This document shows positions 1 to 7,764 of a stretch of 64,000 bases of DNA, piece after piece; the stretch's first letter is position 1; each line of letters begins with the position of its first letter. The notes beneath the pieces are model-generated. The model was not told the origin of the DNA. It did no database searches and saw nothing but the letters and a program-made list of their open reading frames with translations. This DNA is from Actinomadura sp. DC4 (lineage in GTDB: Bacteria > Actinomycetota > Actinomycetes > Streptosporangiales > Streptosporangiaceae), in assembly GCF_030406325.1 (NCBI RefSeq), contig NZ_JAUEQY010000005.1, forward strand, positions 1 through 64,000, written 5' to 3'. The translations under genes and the position numbers were made by a program.

Positions 1-287
1 AAGCGCGGAAGCGCGGAAGCGGAAGAGGCGGAAGCGCGGAAGCGGAAGAGGCGGAAGAGGCGGAAGCGCGGAAGCGCGGAAGCGGAAGAGGCGGAAGCGC
101 GGAAGCGGAAGAGGCGGAAGAGGCGGAAGCGCGGAAGCGCGGAAGCGGAAGAGGCGGAAGCGCGGAAGCGCGGAAGCGGAAGAGGCGGAAGCGCGGAAGC
201 GGAAGAGGCGGAAGAGGCGGAAGCGCGGAAGCGCGGAAGCGGAAGAGGCGGAAGCGCGGAAGCGGAAGAGGCGGAAGAGGCGGAGGA
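1..287. repeat. Purine-rich higher-order tandem repeat
   Basis: The stretch is built entirely from three words: a = GGAAGCGC, b = GGAAGC and c = GGAAGAGGC. They are ordered mostly as a-a-b-c-a-b-c-c, a 63-bp higher-order unit seen about four times, with one unit interrupted by an extra a-a-b-c block. The array is cut by the window start. The top strand is rich in G and A, and no T occurs on it. The 63-bp period is a multiple of three, so it could be the low-complexity end of a gene lying outside the window; this cannot be decided here. Confidence 0.9.
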
Positions 288-295
288 AGCCCGAT

Positions 296-314
296 GCCGC
301 CCCGAAGGGGCGGC
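296..314. terminator. GC hairpin next to the repeat array
   Basis: GCCGCCCC and GGGGCGGC form an 8-bp perfect stem around GAAG. It lies between the repeat array and the tRNA gene. There is no clear U-tract, so terminator function is inferred from position only. Confidence 0.35.
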
Positions 315-397
315 GAGCAACGGGATGACAGCAACCGTCAATCGCGGGGGCTCCGGGGGGCTCGGCCCCCCGGGCGAATGGAGCTGGGAAACGCGAA

Positions 398-421
398 GCC
401 GCCCCCCAACAGGGGGGCGGC
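398..421 (-). terminator. Hairpin downstream of tRNA-Ser
   Basis: GCCGCCCCCC and GGGGGGCGGC form a 10-bp perfect stem with loop AACA. It sits about 20 bp beyond the 3' end of the minus-strand tRNA-Ser, so it probably ends the tRNA transcript. Confidence 0.55.
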
Positions 422-441
422 GAGCAGGGTAAGCCACCCAG

Positions 442-528
442 CGGTGGAGGTGGGATTTGAACCCACGGATGAGTTGCCCCATCACACGCTTTCGAGGCGT
501 GCGCCCTCGGCCACTAGGCGACTCCACC
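442..528 (-). tRNA. tRNA-Ser (anticodon CGA)
   Basis: On the minus strand this folds as a class II tRNA of about 87 nt. The acceptor arm pairs GGTGGAG with CTCCACC, the D-arm carries CCTAGTGG, and the anticodon stem CACGC/GCGTG holds a CTCGAAA loop with anticodon CGA, which reads UCG. There is a long variable arm, and the T-arm is GTGGGTTCAAATCCCAC. The discriminator base is G and no CCA is encoded. It is directly downstream of tadA on the same strand. Confidence 0.95.
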
Positions 529-560
529 AAGACGCGAGCCTACCGGAAGCTCACGCCTCC

Positions 561-1016
561 TCAGTCCCGCCTCCGGGCGAAGAATTCGGTCAGCAGGCTC
601 CCGCACTCCTCGGCGAGGACGCCGGCGATGACTTCCGGGCGGTGGTTGAGGCGCCGGTCGCGTACGACGTCCCAGAGCGATCCCACTGCCCCCGCCTTGG
701 AGTCGATCGCGCCGTACACGATGCGTTCGACCCGGGCCAGAACCGCGGCTCCCGCGCACATCGTGCACGGCTCCAGCGTCACGATCAGGCTGCAGCCGGT
801 CAGCCGCCATTCGCCCAGGCGGGCGGCGGCTCGGCGCAGGGCGAGGATCTCGGCGTGCGCGGTCGGGTCGCCCGTACGTTCGCGTTCGTTGCAGCCCGCG
901 CCCAGGAGCTGGCCCGACGGGTCGAGGACCACCGCGCCCACCGGGACGTCGCCAGCCGCCCGGCCGGCCTCGCGCAACGCGAGGCGCATCGCCTCCGCCA
1001 TGGCCGGCTCGCGCAT
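561..1016 (-). CDS. tadA: tRNA(adenine34) deaminase TadA
   Basis: The 151-aa protein belongs to the cytidine/deoxycytidylate deaminase fold. It carries the zinc-binding and catalytic signature HAE (in DPTAHAEILAL) followed by PCTMC (in LEPCTMCAGA). Known TadA enzymes convert A34 to inosine in tRNA-Arg(ACG) to widen decoding. Length and motif spacing match bacterial TadA. The gene starts 6 bp after the stop of a TadA-associated gene on the same strand, so the pair is probably co-transcribed. No strong Shine-Dalgarno precedes the first ATG, and an internal ATG five codons later is an alternative start. Confidence 0.93.
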   Translation of the reverse strand: MREPAMAEAMRLALREAGRAAGDVPVGAVVLDPSGQLLGAGCNERERTGDPTAHAEILALRRAAARLGEWRLTGCSLIVTLEPCTMCAGAAVLARVERIVYGAIDSKAGAVGSLWDVVRDRRLNHRPEVIAGVLAEECGSLLTEFFARRRD

Positions 1017-1022
1017 GAGGAG

Positions 1023-1475
1023 CTACCGGAGACGCTCGTAGTCGTCGGCGAACCCCGCACGCTCGGCGATCACGGACAGCGCGTCACCGGGCAGCGTGCG
1101 CTCGCCGAGCTCGTTCAGGCGTGGGGCGTCCGTGCCGAGGTCGGAGAGCAGTCCGGGGTCGCCGACGGGATCGTCGGTGGGGACCTCGTCGATGGCGCCG
1201 ATCTGCTCGTGGAGCATGCGGGCGAGATCGCTGGTCAGGGTCGCCCGGGGGTCGGAGAGGAAGACACGTGGGTCCTCGCCGTCGTCCAGGCGTACGACGG
1301 CGAACCACTCGTCTTCTTGCTCGACGAGGAGGACGACCGTGTCGGCCGCCGTCTCGACGGCGGTTTCTCGCATGATGTCGGTGATGTCATCGACACCGGC
1401 GACCTCGGCAAGGTCGGCCTCGGTCCCGATCCATCCGGCGTCGCCGCGGGCGAAGGCCATGGAGAAGTACGGCAC
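1023..1475 (-). CDS. TadA-associated protein, copy 1
   Basis: The 150-aa acidic protein resembles the actinobacterial family annotated as tRNA adenosine deaminase-associated protein. It has an N-terminal YFSMAFARGDAGW segment and a central VVLLVEQEDEWFAVVRLDD strand pair. A C-terminal segment (DPGLLSDLGTDAPRLNEL) is typical of the family. The family is named from its neighbourhood with tadA, and no enzymatic motif is visible. It lies in a minus-strand run with a second paralogue upstream (27-bp gap) and tadA downstream (6-bp gap). Its biochemical role is unknown. Confidence 0.75.
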   Translation of the reverse strand: MPYFSMAFARGDAGWIGTEADLAEVAGVDDITDIMRETAVETAADTVVLLVEQEDEWFAVVRLDDGEDPRVFLSDPRATLTSDLARMLHEQIGAIDEVPTDDPVGDPGLLSDLGTDAPRLNELGERTLPGDALSVIAERAGFADDYERLR

Positions 1476-1502
1476 GCCTTCATTGTCTCCGAAATGCGAC
1501 GG

Positions 1503-1985
1503 TCATTCGATCGCACGCTCGAAAGCGGCGCCGAATCCGAGGCGTGTGGCGATGCTCGACAGCATCTCGTCGGGGTAGAGGTCGAGGTCGCCGGAGAGAG
1601 CACCGAGCTCCATCTCGTCGAGCCCGAGGTCCGCGAAGATCGACATGTCGCCGGCCGGCAGCACCTGGTCGAGGTCCTCGTCGTCCGGGATGTCCAGCTC
1701 GAGGAATTCGACGACCTGCCCGGCCAGTGGCCAGTCGAGTGAGGCCGTGACGTCGGACAGGAAGATCATCACCTCGTCCGCCAGCACCCGTAGCGCCACG
1801 AAGAAGTCGTCTCCGACCGCGGCCATGCCGATCGTGCCCGCCATGCTGGGCTGTTGCCTGAGGGCATGGATCAAGCCCGCGAGGTCCTCAGTCAACGCGA
1901 TGGGAAGCTGTTCTACTTCCCAGGCGTCGTCCTCGCGGGAGACCACGACAGCAAAATCCGCCGTGTCCAGTTGCGTCATCTTCAC
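1503..1985 (-). CDS. TadA-associated protein, copy 2
   Basis: The 160-aa acidic protein is a paralogue of the gene just downstream. It has FAVVVSREDDAWEVEQLP near the N-terminus, a core FFVALRVLADEVMIFLSD, and the C-terminal pattern MSIFADLGLDEMELGAL. It is first in the run copy 2, copy 1, tadA, tRNA-Ser. The start may be the first Met or Met3. Two adjacent diverged copies suggest a duplication and possibly a heteromer, which is inference. No catalytic residues are evident. Confidence 0.72.
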   Translation of the reverse strand: MKMTQLDTADFAVVVSREDDAWEVEQLPIALTEDLAGLIHALRQQPSMAGTIGMAAVGDDFFVALRVLADEVMIFLSDVTASLDWPLAGQVVEFLELDIPDDEDLDQVLPAGDMSIFADLGLDEMELGALSGDLDLYPDEMLSSIATRLGFGAAFERAIE

Positions 1986-2073
1986 CCCACCGGCGCGCGT
2001 CCTGCTCGGGCATCCTGACAGATGTGGGGCTGCGACACTTGCGGCACCGCGAAACCTGCGTGGCGGGAACCCC

Positions 2074-2262
2074 CTAGTTCGCCCGGAACGTACGCATGCG
2101 GAGTGCGGCTCTGACGCGTTCTCGCCGTGATCGCCGGGGGCTCACGCGCTTGCGGAGCTCACGAGCCTCTGCCAGCTCACGCAAGAACACCGCCCGGCGG
2201 CGAAGTCGATCTCTGACCTCCTCATGACTCATGCGATCGTCCATGACGGGTACGTTCCCCAT
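2074..2262 (-). CDS. Small basic helical protein of unknown function
   Basis: This 62-aa ORF is very rich in Arg and Glu and is predicted to be almost entirely helical. It ends with a highly basic segment (RRSRRERVRAALRMRTFRAN). Similar short basic proteins occur near upp/tadA in actinomycetes to my recollection, but I do not know a function. The start could also be one of two internal Met codons (MDDRM, MSHEE). It is divergent from upp, with only 33 bp between the two starts. It could bind nucleic acid, judging from charge only. Confidence 0.5.
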   Translation of the reverse strand: MGNVPVMDDRMSHEEVRDRLRRRAVFLRELAEARELRKRVSPRRSRRERVRAALRMRTFRAN

Positions 2263-2295
2263 GCTCAGGTATCCATTCGGCTACCGTGATCCAAT

Positions 2296-2934
2296 ATGAA
2301 GACCCTGGTGGCGGATCATCCGCTCGTGGCCCACAAGCTGACGACGCTTCGCGACGAGACCACAGACTCACCGACGTTCCGGCGGCTGGCCGACGAACTC
2401 GTCACACTTCTCGCGTACGAGGCGACCCGCGACGTCCGCGTCGCCGATGTGACGGTCACCACACCGGTCGGCCCGGCCGATGGCGTACGCCTGACGCGGC
2501 CACAACCGCTGGTGGTGCCGATCCTCCGCGCCGGCCTCGGCATGCTGGACGGCATGACCCGCCTCCTGCCGACGGCGGAGGTCGGTTTCCTGGGCATGGT
2601 GCGCGACGAGGGCACCCTGAAGGCCACGACGTACGCGACGCGGCTGCCCGATGACCTGTCGGGCCGGCAGTGCTACGTCCTTGACCCGATGCTCGCCACC
2701 GGCGGCACCCTCGCCGCGGCCATCGAACTGCTCCTGGAGCGCGGTGCCGACGACGTGACCGCGATCTGCCTGCTCGCCGCACCCGAGGGCATCGCGCACA
2801 TGGAGGAGGCCCTGTCCGGATCCCGCGTGCCCGTACGGATCGTCACGGCGGCGATCGATGACCACCTCAACGAGAACGGCTTCATCGTGCCGGGCCTCGG
2901 TGACGCGGGAGATCGTCTGTACGGCGTCGTCTAG
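2296..2934 (+). CDS. upp: Uracil phosphoribosyltransferase
   Basis: The 212-aa protein starts [20 protein letters not shown], which is typical of Upp. It retains the PRPP-binding loop ([17 protein letters not shown]), the PILRAGLGM flexible-loop region, and the uracil-binding C-terminal [14 protein letters not shown]. It makes UMP from uracil and PRPP in pyrimidine salvage in the cytosol. Full length for the family. A -10 element TACCGT at 2282-2287 lies 8 nt before the ATG with no Shine-Dalgarno, which fits a leaderless transcript. Confidence 0.95.
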   Translation: MKTLVADHPLVAHKLTTLRDETTDSPTFRRLADELVTLLAYEATRDVRVADVTVTTPVGPADGVRLTRPQPLVVPILRAGLGMLDGMTRLLPTAEVGFLGMVRDEGTLKATTYATRLPDDLSGRQCYVLDPMLATGGTLAAAIELLLERGADDVTAICLLAAPEGIAHMEEALSGSRVPVRIVTAAIDDHLNENGFIVPGLGDAGDRLYGVV

Positions 2935-3046
2935 CCTCCCGGCCCGCGTTCAAGATCCACGCACAGAGGGTAATAGCCTGTCACGGATCGTGAGCATCGG
3001 GGGTCCGGTGGCGCATCGCGTCGCCGGCGGTAGGTCGGGGAGCGTT

Positions 3047-3259
3047 ATGACGTGGTCGTTTGAGGCGGTTGCCGAGAACCTCGCCAAGGAGTTCGGCGAG
3101 GTGCATCCCGCGGAGATGGTGATCCGGTGCGTCGAGGCGGCGCGGCACAGCGCGGAAGAGGTGATCGGCGAGGCGTCCCCCGAACTCGTCGAGCGCATCG
3201 CCCGCAAGCACCTCGAAGTACTCGCGCTGGCGGCCGCCGAAGGGCACGGTGGGAGCTGA
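3047..3259 (+). CDS. Small three-helix protein
   Basis: The 70-aa protein is predicted as three amphipathic helices (residues about 3-15, 20-36 and 42-60). It resembles short actinobacterial proteins annotated as three-helix-bundle dimerization domain proteins. The ATG at 3047 is preceded by GGGGAG at good spacing, so I prefer it over an upstream in-frame start near 2858. Function is unknown; it lacks catalytic motifs. Confidence 0.6.
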   Translation: MTWSFEAVAENLAKEFGEVHPAEMVIRCVEAARHSAEEVIGEASPELVERIARKHLEVLALAAAEGHGGS

Positions 3260-3389
3260 TCGTAGTCAATGTCCTGTTAACGCCGGTTTCGGCGACCAGA
3301 TACGGTCACGCGCCTCTTTGCAGCCACATCCACGGCTGGTGTACTACTTGAGTTGGGTCAGTGGGTCAGGCTTCGGGAGGCGGGGTTCC

Positions 3390-3539
3390 TTGAAGAAGTA
3401 CCTCACTTGGGCGTTGGCGGCCTTCGTGGCCTTCTACCTGCTCAAGTCTCCTGGCGGCGCCGCCCGCATCGTCCACAGCACGGCCGGCAGCCTCGCCTCC
3501 GCCGGCGACTCGCTGTCCCGGTTCGTCAACGCGCTATGA
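3390..3539 (+). CDS. Small membrane protein with TTG start
   Basis: This 49-aa protein has a single membrane segment (YLTWALAAFVAFYLL) right after two lysines, then a Gly/Ala/Ser-rich tail. The TTG at 3390 has GGGAGG about 10 nt upstream, while an upstream in-frame reading lacks a good ribosome site. Its stop overlaps the ATG of the next gene (ATGA), so it is translationally coupled to the PH-domain membrane protein and probably acts with it. Function is unknown. Confidence 0.55.
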   Translation: MKKYLTWALAAFVAFYLLKSPGGAARIVHSTAGSLASAGDSLSRFVNAL

Positions 3540-4063
3540 GGCTCGTGACCCCCGGCGACTCCGCGCCGGCCTCAATCCACCGCTATCTCCTGCCGCACGA
3601 GCAGCAGGTGATCACCGTACGCCGGCATCCGGCCGTCCTCATGACCCCCATCGCGTTCGTCCTCGGTGGGCTGGTGGTCGCGGGCGTGCTGAGCAATGTC
3701 GTCGTGGACCGCAACGGCGCCCTGGTCAACTGGATCTGGTGGGCGTGGCTGGTGCTGCTGGCATGGTTCGTCTGGAAGGTCGCGACATGGTCGGTGGACT
3801 ACTTCGTCATCACCAACCAGCGCATGCTCCTGACCACCGGGCTGCTCACTCGTAAGGTGGCCATGATGCCGCTGGCCAAAGTCACCGACATGAGCTTCCA
3901 ACGCTCGATCAGCGGCCGGATGCTCGGCTATGGCGAGTTCGTTCTTGAGTCCGCCGGTCAAGATCAAGCCTTCCGCGTTGTCGACTACCTCCCGTACCCT
4001 GAGCAGTTGTACCTAGAGGTCTGCAGCATGATCTTCCCGACGAGTGACTCTGGCGACGACTGA
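3536..4063 (+). CDS. PH-domain membrane protein (bPH2/DUF304 type)
   Basis: The 175-aa protein has a cytoplasmic N-terminus, two membrane helices (about 35-57 and 65-85), and then a bacterial PH-like domain beginning YFVITNQRMLLTTGLL. The YxVTNxR-type motif followed by a basic stretch is characteristic of YdbS/YdbT-like bPH2 domains. The start overlaps the stop of the preceding 49-aa membrane protein by ATGA. Such proteins are thought to act at the membrane, but no substrate is known. Confidence 0.78.
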   Translation: MRLVTPGDSAPASIHRYLLPHEQQVITVRRHPAVLMTPIAFVLGGLVVAGVLSNVVVDRNGALVNWIWWAWLVLLAWFVWKVATWSVDYFVITNQRMLLTTGLLTRKVAMMPLAKVTDMSFQRSISGRMLGYGEFVLESAGQDQAFRVVDYLPYPEQLYLEVCSMIFPTSDSGDD

Positions 4064-4111
4064 TCTCTACTCGGTAACTTGACCCGAACACCTACACGTT
4101 GTCCAAGTTGT

Positions 4112-4166
4112 TTGGGTTACCCTCCTTCTGTGAGGTAGTGCAACCCACAATCAGGTCGTAACCCAA
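4112..4166. promoter_or_regulatory. Spaced inverted repeat upstream of XRE-TPR gene
   Basis: TTGGGTTAC at 4112-4120 and GTAACCCAA at 4158-4166 are perfect 9-bp inverted copies separated by 37 bp. A related GGTAAC lies near 4074. They occupy the leader of the XRE-TPR regulator and could be autoregulatory half-sites. This is inference. Confidence 0.35.
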
Positions 4167-4198
4167 TCCGCGTGAAGCCCTTCGGTAAGTGAGTCGAG

Positions 4199-5524
4199 AT
4201 GCCGGGTCAAGGAAGCGTTGGTGAACGAGTCCGTAACCTGCGTCTGAGTAAGCACCTCTCTCAGGCGCAGCTTGCCGGGACCGAGTTGTCCGACAGTTAC
4301 ATCTCATTGATCGAGTCGGGGAAGCGAACCCCGACGCCCGCCGTCGTACGGCTGCTGGCCAGCCGCCTCGGCTGCCTGCCGGAGTACCTCTCCGAGGGAA
4401 TCGAGCCGGAAGAACGCCTGCACCTGCAGGTACGCGCACGTCACGCGGAGCTTTCGCTGCTCGGCGGCGACGCCCAGCAGGCTCTCGCGTGGTTCGGGGA
4501 GATCCTCGAAGCGGTCGACAACGACCCCGAGCTCATGAAGCGCGCCCGGTGGGGTCGCGCGCGGGCTCTGGAGACGATGGGCCGCGGCGAAGAGGCGATC
4601 AAGGCTCTCGAGGAGCTGCGCGAGGAGGCGACGCGCGACCGTGGTCGCGCGGGCTGGTTGCCGGTGACGATCGTGTTGTCCCGTTGCTACCGCGCCGCCG
4701 GTGACCTCGGCCGCACGCTCGCCCTGGGCGAGTCCGCGCTGAGCCGCCTGGCCGACCTTCGCCTGCTCGGCGGTGAGGACGCGGCCGAAATCGGCCGTAC
4801 TCTCATCGCGACCTACCTCGACCGCGGCGAGCCCGAGCCGGCGGGCGAGCTCGCCGAGCGGCTCCTGTCCGCGACCGAGCCCGACCCGGCCGTCATGGTC
4901 TCGGCCTACGTCGAGGCCAGCAAGCAGGCGCTGGACGAGGGTGAGGGCGGCGAGTCGCTCTATCTCGCCGAGCAGGCGCTCGCCCTGCACGCCGGCGGCG
5001 ACCAGGCCAAGGCGCAGGCGCGGCTGCGGGTGACCGCCGCACGCACGCTTCTCCCGTCGGGCGCGTCCCCGATGGACGCGGGCAAGGCGCTCGAACTGCT
5101 GAACGCCGCCGAGCCCATGCTCAGCGGCGTGGACGCGGCCGAGTGCAAGATCGAGAAGGCACGCTCGAAGGTGCTGCTCGGCGAGCCGGCCGCGGCCGTC
5201 TCGATCGCCAAGCAGGTGCTGGACGAGCTGACCTCCAAGCCCGAGTCCTCGGTCACCTCCATCCGGGCCCGGCTCATGCTGGCCCAGGCACTGATCGCCA
5301 CGAGCGACCGCACCGGGGCACTCGCCGCGCTGCGCGCCACCCGTGACGAACTGGCCGGGCTGGAGACCTCGCGAGCGACCGCGCGGGTCTGGCGTGAGCT
5401 CGGTGACCTGTTCGGCACCGCCGATGACGCCACCGCGATGATGGACTCCTACCGCAAGGCGCTCGAGTCGGCGGGTCTGCGGTCGAGCCCGCAGCACTCC
5501 GACATCGTCGTCAATCTGGGCTGA
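4199..5524 (+). CDS. XRE-family regulator with TPR domain
   Basis: The 441-aa protein has an N-terminal Cro/CI helix-turn-helix (residues about 7-62, with RNLRLSKHLSQAQLAGTEL and SYISLIESGKRTP). About 350 residues of Ala/Leu/Glu-rich helical repeats of TPR type follow. This HTH-plus-TPR layout is common in actinomycete regulators that sense peptides or protein partners, though many have no known ligand. It stands alone and ends at a strong bidirectional hairpin. The target is unknown; inverted repeats in its leader suggest self-control. Confidence 0.82.
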   Translation: MPGQGSVGERVRNLRLSKHLSQAQLAGTELSDSYISLIESGKRTPTPAVVRLLASRLGCLPEYLSEGIEPEERLHLQVRARHAELSLLGGDAQQALAWFGEILEAVDNDPELMKRARWGRARALETMGRGEEAIKALEELREEATRDRGRAGWLPVTIVLSRCYRAAGDLGRTLALGESALSRLADLRLLGGEDAAEIGRTLIATYLDRGEPEPAGELAERLLSATEPDPAVMVSAYVEASKQALDEGEGGESLYLAEQALALHAGGDQAKAQARLRVTAARTLLPSGASPMDAGKALELLNAAEPMLSGVDAAECKIEKARSKVLLGEPAAAVSIAKQVLDELTSKPESSVTSIRARLMLAQALIATSDRTGALAALRATRDELAGLETSRATARVWRELGDLFGTADDATAMMDSYRKALESAGLRSSPQHSDIVVNLG

Positions 5525-5529
5525 ACACC

Positions 5530-5559
5530 GGCTCCCGGCTCCCCAGGGGGCCGGGAGCC
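5530..5559. terminator. Bidirectional hairpin terminator
   Basis: GGCTCCCGGC (5530-5539) and GCCGGGAGCC (5550-5559) form a perfect 10-bp stem around a C/G-rich loop. It lies exactly between the convergent XRE-TPR gene and the EamA transporter gene. Confidence 0.75.
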
Positions 5560-6396
5560 TCAGTTCGACGTGACCAGGCCGACTCCGGCCACCGCCACGA
5601 TCAGGCCGATGCGCTGGATCGGGCGTAGCCGCTCGCCGTACACCACTCTGGCCAGCAGCACCGTGCTCGCCGGATACAGCGAGCTGAGCACCCCCGCGAT
5701 GCTGAGCATCCCCTCGCGCGCCGCCAGGACGTACAGCGCGTTACCGAGCACGTCGAGCGAGCCCGCCAGCAGGGTGACGCCGAGTGTGACGCGGTTCCGC
5801 AGCACCGACGCCGGCCCGTGCCCGGCCACCATCGCCGCGGCGACGACCATCAGCACGCTGACCGCCTTGGAGGCCACCAGCGGCCACAGGGTGCCGTCGT
5901 CGCCGTGCTGGATCAAGACGAAGAACGACCCGAAGCCCGCACCGGCCAGCACGGCCAGGATCGGCCCGCTCAGCCGGCGTACGGATCCGCCGCCCTTCTC
6001 GATGCTGACGAAACAGATGGCGACCAGGCACAGCCCGATCCCGACGAACGCGGCGATCGACAGCCGGTCGCCGCTCGCCACGCCGACGACGGCGGGCACC
6101 ACGGCGGCCATCAGGCCCGACACCGGGGCGACCACGCTCATCGGGCCCTCGGCCAGAGCGCGGTAGAACACCAGCAGGCCCGCGCCGCCGGCGATGCCGG
6201 AGGCGACGCCCCAAGCGAGCGCGCCCGAACGCGTGTCGCCGCCGAGTGCCAGCGCGACGATCAGCAGCAGCCCCAGCCCGGCCGGCAGGCTGACGAGCAG
6301 GACGGACGTGGAGCCCGCACGCCGAGAGGCGGCCCCGCCGCAGAAGTCACCGGCCCCGAACACGATCGCCGAGGCCAGCGCGAACATGATGATCAT
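5560..6396 (-). CDS. EamA-family (DMT) transporter
   Basis: The 278-aa protein has about ten hydrophobic helices in two homologous halves, as in the drug/metabolite transporter superfamily. The glycine-rich end LIVAVAGVGLVTSN and the loop LSSLYPASTVLLARVVYGE are typical of EamA domain C-termini. It probably exports a small metabolite or amino acid. The ATG at 6396 overlaps the stop of the upstream B3/B4-domain gene (ATGA), so the two are coupled. Both face an XRE-cupin regulator across a palindromic operator. Substrate unknown. Confidence 0.85.
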   Translation of the reverse strand: MIIMFALASAIVFGAGDFCGGAASRRAGSTSVLLVSLPAGLGLLLIVALALGGDTRSGALAWGVASGIAGGAGLLVFYRALAEGPMSVVAPVSGLMAAVVPAVVGVASGDRLSIAAFVGIGLCLVAICFVSIEKGGGSVRRLSGPILAVLAGAGFGSFFVLIQHGDDGTLWPLVASKAVSVLMVVAAAMVAGHGPASVLRNRVTLGVTLLAGSLDVLGNALYVLAAREGMLSIAGVLSSLYPASTVLLARVVYGERLRPIQRIGLIVAVAGVGLVTSN

Positions 6397-7040
6397 GGCT
6401 CGACCAGGCGTGTCTCGATCAGGACCGACGGGGTGATCTCGCGCAGCAGCGCGGCCAGGTCGGCGCCTGCGGCGGTGAGGCGTTCGAGCGGGTACGGGTC
6501 CAGCCGCTCCATGACGAACAGCGCGTTCTTGGTCCGCTCGGTGATGTGGGTGCGGGTGCACTGCCGCCAGTTCCAGCGGCGGCAGGTGACGCCGGCGTCG
6601 TCGCGCCAGACCACCTCGCCGGGCTCGGGGTGCTCGACGACCGGCTCGCCGTTCTTGACCGTGGCGAACGGCTCGCTCCCGTCGGCCCGGACCAGCCGGG
6701 CCGGACCGTCGTACGCGTCGAGGTCCTCGCCGCCGATGGGCAGGCCGTATCGGACGCTGATCGCGTTGTAGGCGTCCACGACGCGGTTGATGCCGGGGAG
6801 CTCCGCGCGGCGGAGCAGGGCGTCCACCGAGGGCCGGGCGCGCTTGGGGTTCACCCCGAAGCCTCGGTAGGCCTCGCGCCAGGCCTCCACGTGGGGTCCG
6901 GCGGACTCGGCCAGGTCGCCGGTGGTGACGGTGTCCCCGCTGGACGGCCCGTTCACCAGGCCCTCGGCGGTCATCAGCAGCACCGCGAAGTCGGGGCGCA
7001 ACGCGCGTACGGTGTCCTCGATGAGAATTCGTTCCAGCAT
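6393..7040 (-). CDS. B3/B4 tRNA-binding domain protein
   Basis: The 215-aa free-standing protein resembles the B3/B4 editing-type domain of phenylalanyl-tRNA synthetase beta chain. Recognisable parts are GFGVNPKRARPSVDALLRR, PGINRVVDAYNAISVRYGLP and the late segment WRQCTRTHITERTKNALFVME. Stand-alone B3/B4 proteins are widespread; some may edit or hydrolyse aminoacyl adducts, but most are uncharacterised. It is the first gene of a two-gene operon with the EamA transporter, divergent from an XRE-cupin regulator. A -10 TATAAT on the minus strand at 7085-7090 fits its promoter. Confidence 0.82.
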   Translation of the reverse strand: MLERILIEDTVRALRPDFAVLLMTAEGLVNGPSSGDTVTTGDLAESAGPHVEAWREAYRGFGVNPKRARPSVDALLRRAELPGINRVVDAYNAISVRYGLPIGGEDLDAYDGPARLVRADGSEPFATVKNGEPVVEHPEPGEVVWRDDAGVTCRRWNWRQCTRTHITERTKNALFVMERLDPYPLERLTAAGADLAALLREITPSVLIETRLVEP

Positions 7041-7063
7041 GGTGGCCCCTCCCGGTCCGGTCG

Positions 7064-7090
7064 GAATATCGTACCGTACGGTGCATTATA
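7064..7090. promoter_or_regulatory. Palindromic operator between divergent genes
   Basis: The perfect core ACCGTACGGT (7073-7082) is flanked by ATAT-rich arms, giving an imperfect palindrome of about 27 bp. A TATAAT -10 on the minus strand overlaps its right arm. It sits between the B3/B4-EamA operon and the XRE-cupin gene, so it is probably the XRE-cupin binding site and controls both directions. Confidence 0.6.
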
Positions 7091-7112
7091 TCGACCGCTG
7101 AGGTGTGAGGCG

Positions 7113-7670
7113 ATGGCAGACAAGGTCGGCGACGCGGTGGCACGATCCGTACGCGCCCTGCGGGGCGCACGCGGCTGGAGCCTCGACCAGCTCGCCGCGC
7201 GCGCCGGGGTCAGCAAGGGCGTGCTCGTCGCCCTGGAGCAGGCGCGCGGCAACCCCAACCTCGGCACGCTGATCCGCGTCGCGGAGACCCTCGGCGTTCC
7301 CCTCACCCGCCTCGTCCAGGTGGAGGAGGACCCGGCGATCCAGCTCTTCCCGGCCGCGCGGCACGTCGTCCTGTGGCACGGGCCCTCCGGCGGCACCGGC
7401 ACGCTGCTGGCCGGCAGCGACCCGCGCCCGTCGGTGGAGCTGTGGCGATGGGAGCTGCGGGCCGGCGAACGCCGCGACAGCGAGGCGCACACATCCGGCA
7501 CCCGAGAGATCATCACGGTCGAGTCCGGATTGCTGTGCCTGCTCGTCGGCGAGGAGCGTACGGAGGTGACCGAGGGCGACGCGGTCGTGTTCCGCGGCGA
7601 CCGGCCGCACTCGTACGCGAACGAGAGCACCGAGGATGTGCGTTTCATCCTCACCGTGATGGACCCCTGA
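7113..7670 (+). CDS. XRE-cupin transcriptional regulator
   Basis: The 185-aa protein has an N-terminal helix-turn-helix (residues about 8-65, WSLDQLAARAGVSKGVLVAL). A C-terminal cupin barrel follows, with SGTREIITVESGLL, GDAVVFRGDRPHSYAN and the metal/ligand-type histidines. XRE-cupin proteins are known repressors that sense small molecules in the cupin. The ATG at 7113 is chosen because the long upstream in-frame reading runs through the opposite gene. It is divergent from the B3/B4-EamA operon, sharing a palindromic operator, so it probably controls that exporter. Confidence 0.88.
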   Translation: MADKVGDAVARSVRALRGARGWSLDQLAARAGVSKGVLVALEQARGNPNLGTLIRVAETLGVPLTRLVQVEEDPAIQLFPAARHVVLWHGPSGGTGTLLAGSDPRPSVELWRWELRAGERRDSEAHTSGTREIITVESGLLCLLVGEERTEVTEGDAVVFRGDRPHSYANESTEDVRFILTVMDP

Positions 7671-7764
7671 GTACGACGCGTGCGATGGCTCTCGCGGGTG
7701 ACGCGGACGACAGCGCGCGCTTCCTAACGTGATGGCTCCTGCACGACCGACGGGGAGGAATCAC

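Noticed and set aside
294-1742. A 482-aa plus-strand reading frame
   Set aside because: It is the mirror of the tRNA and the minus-strand tadA and TadA-associated genes and has no codon bias of its own.
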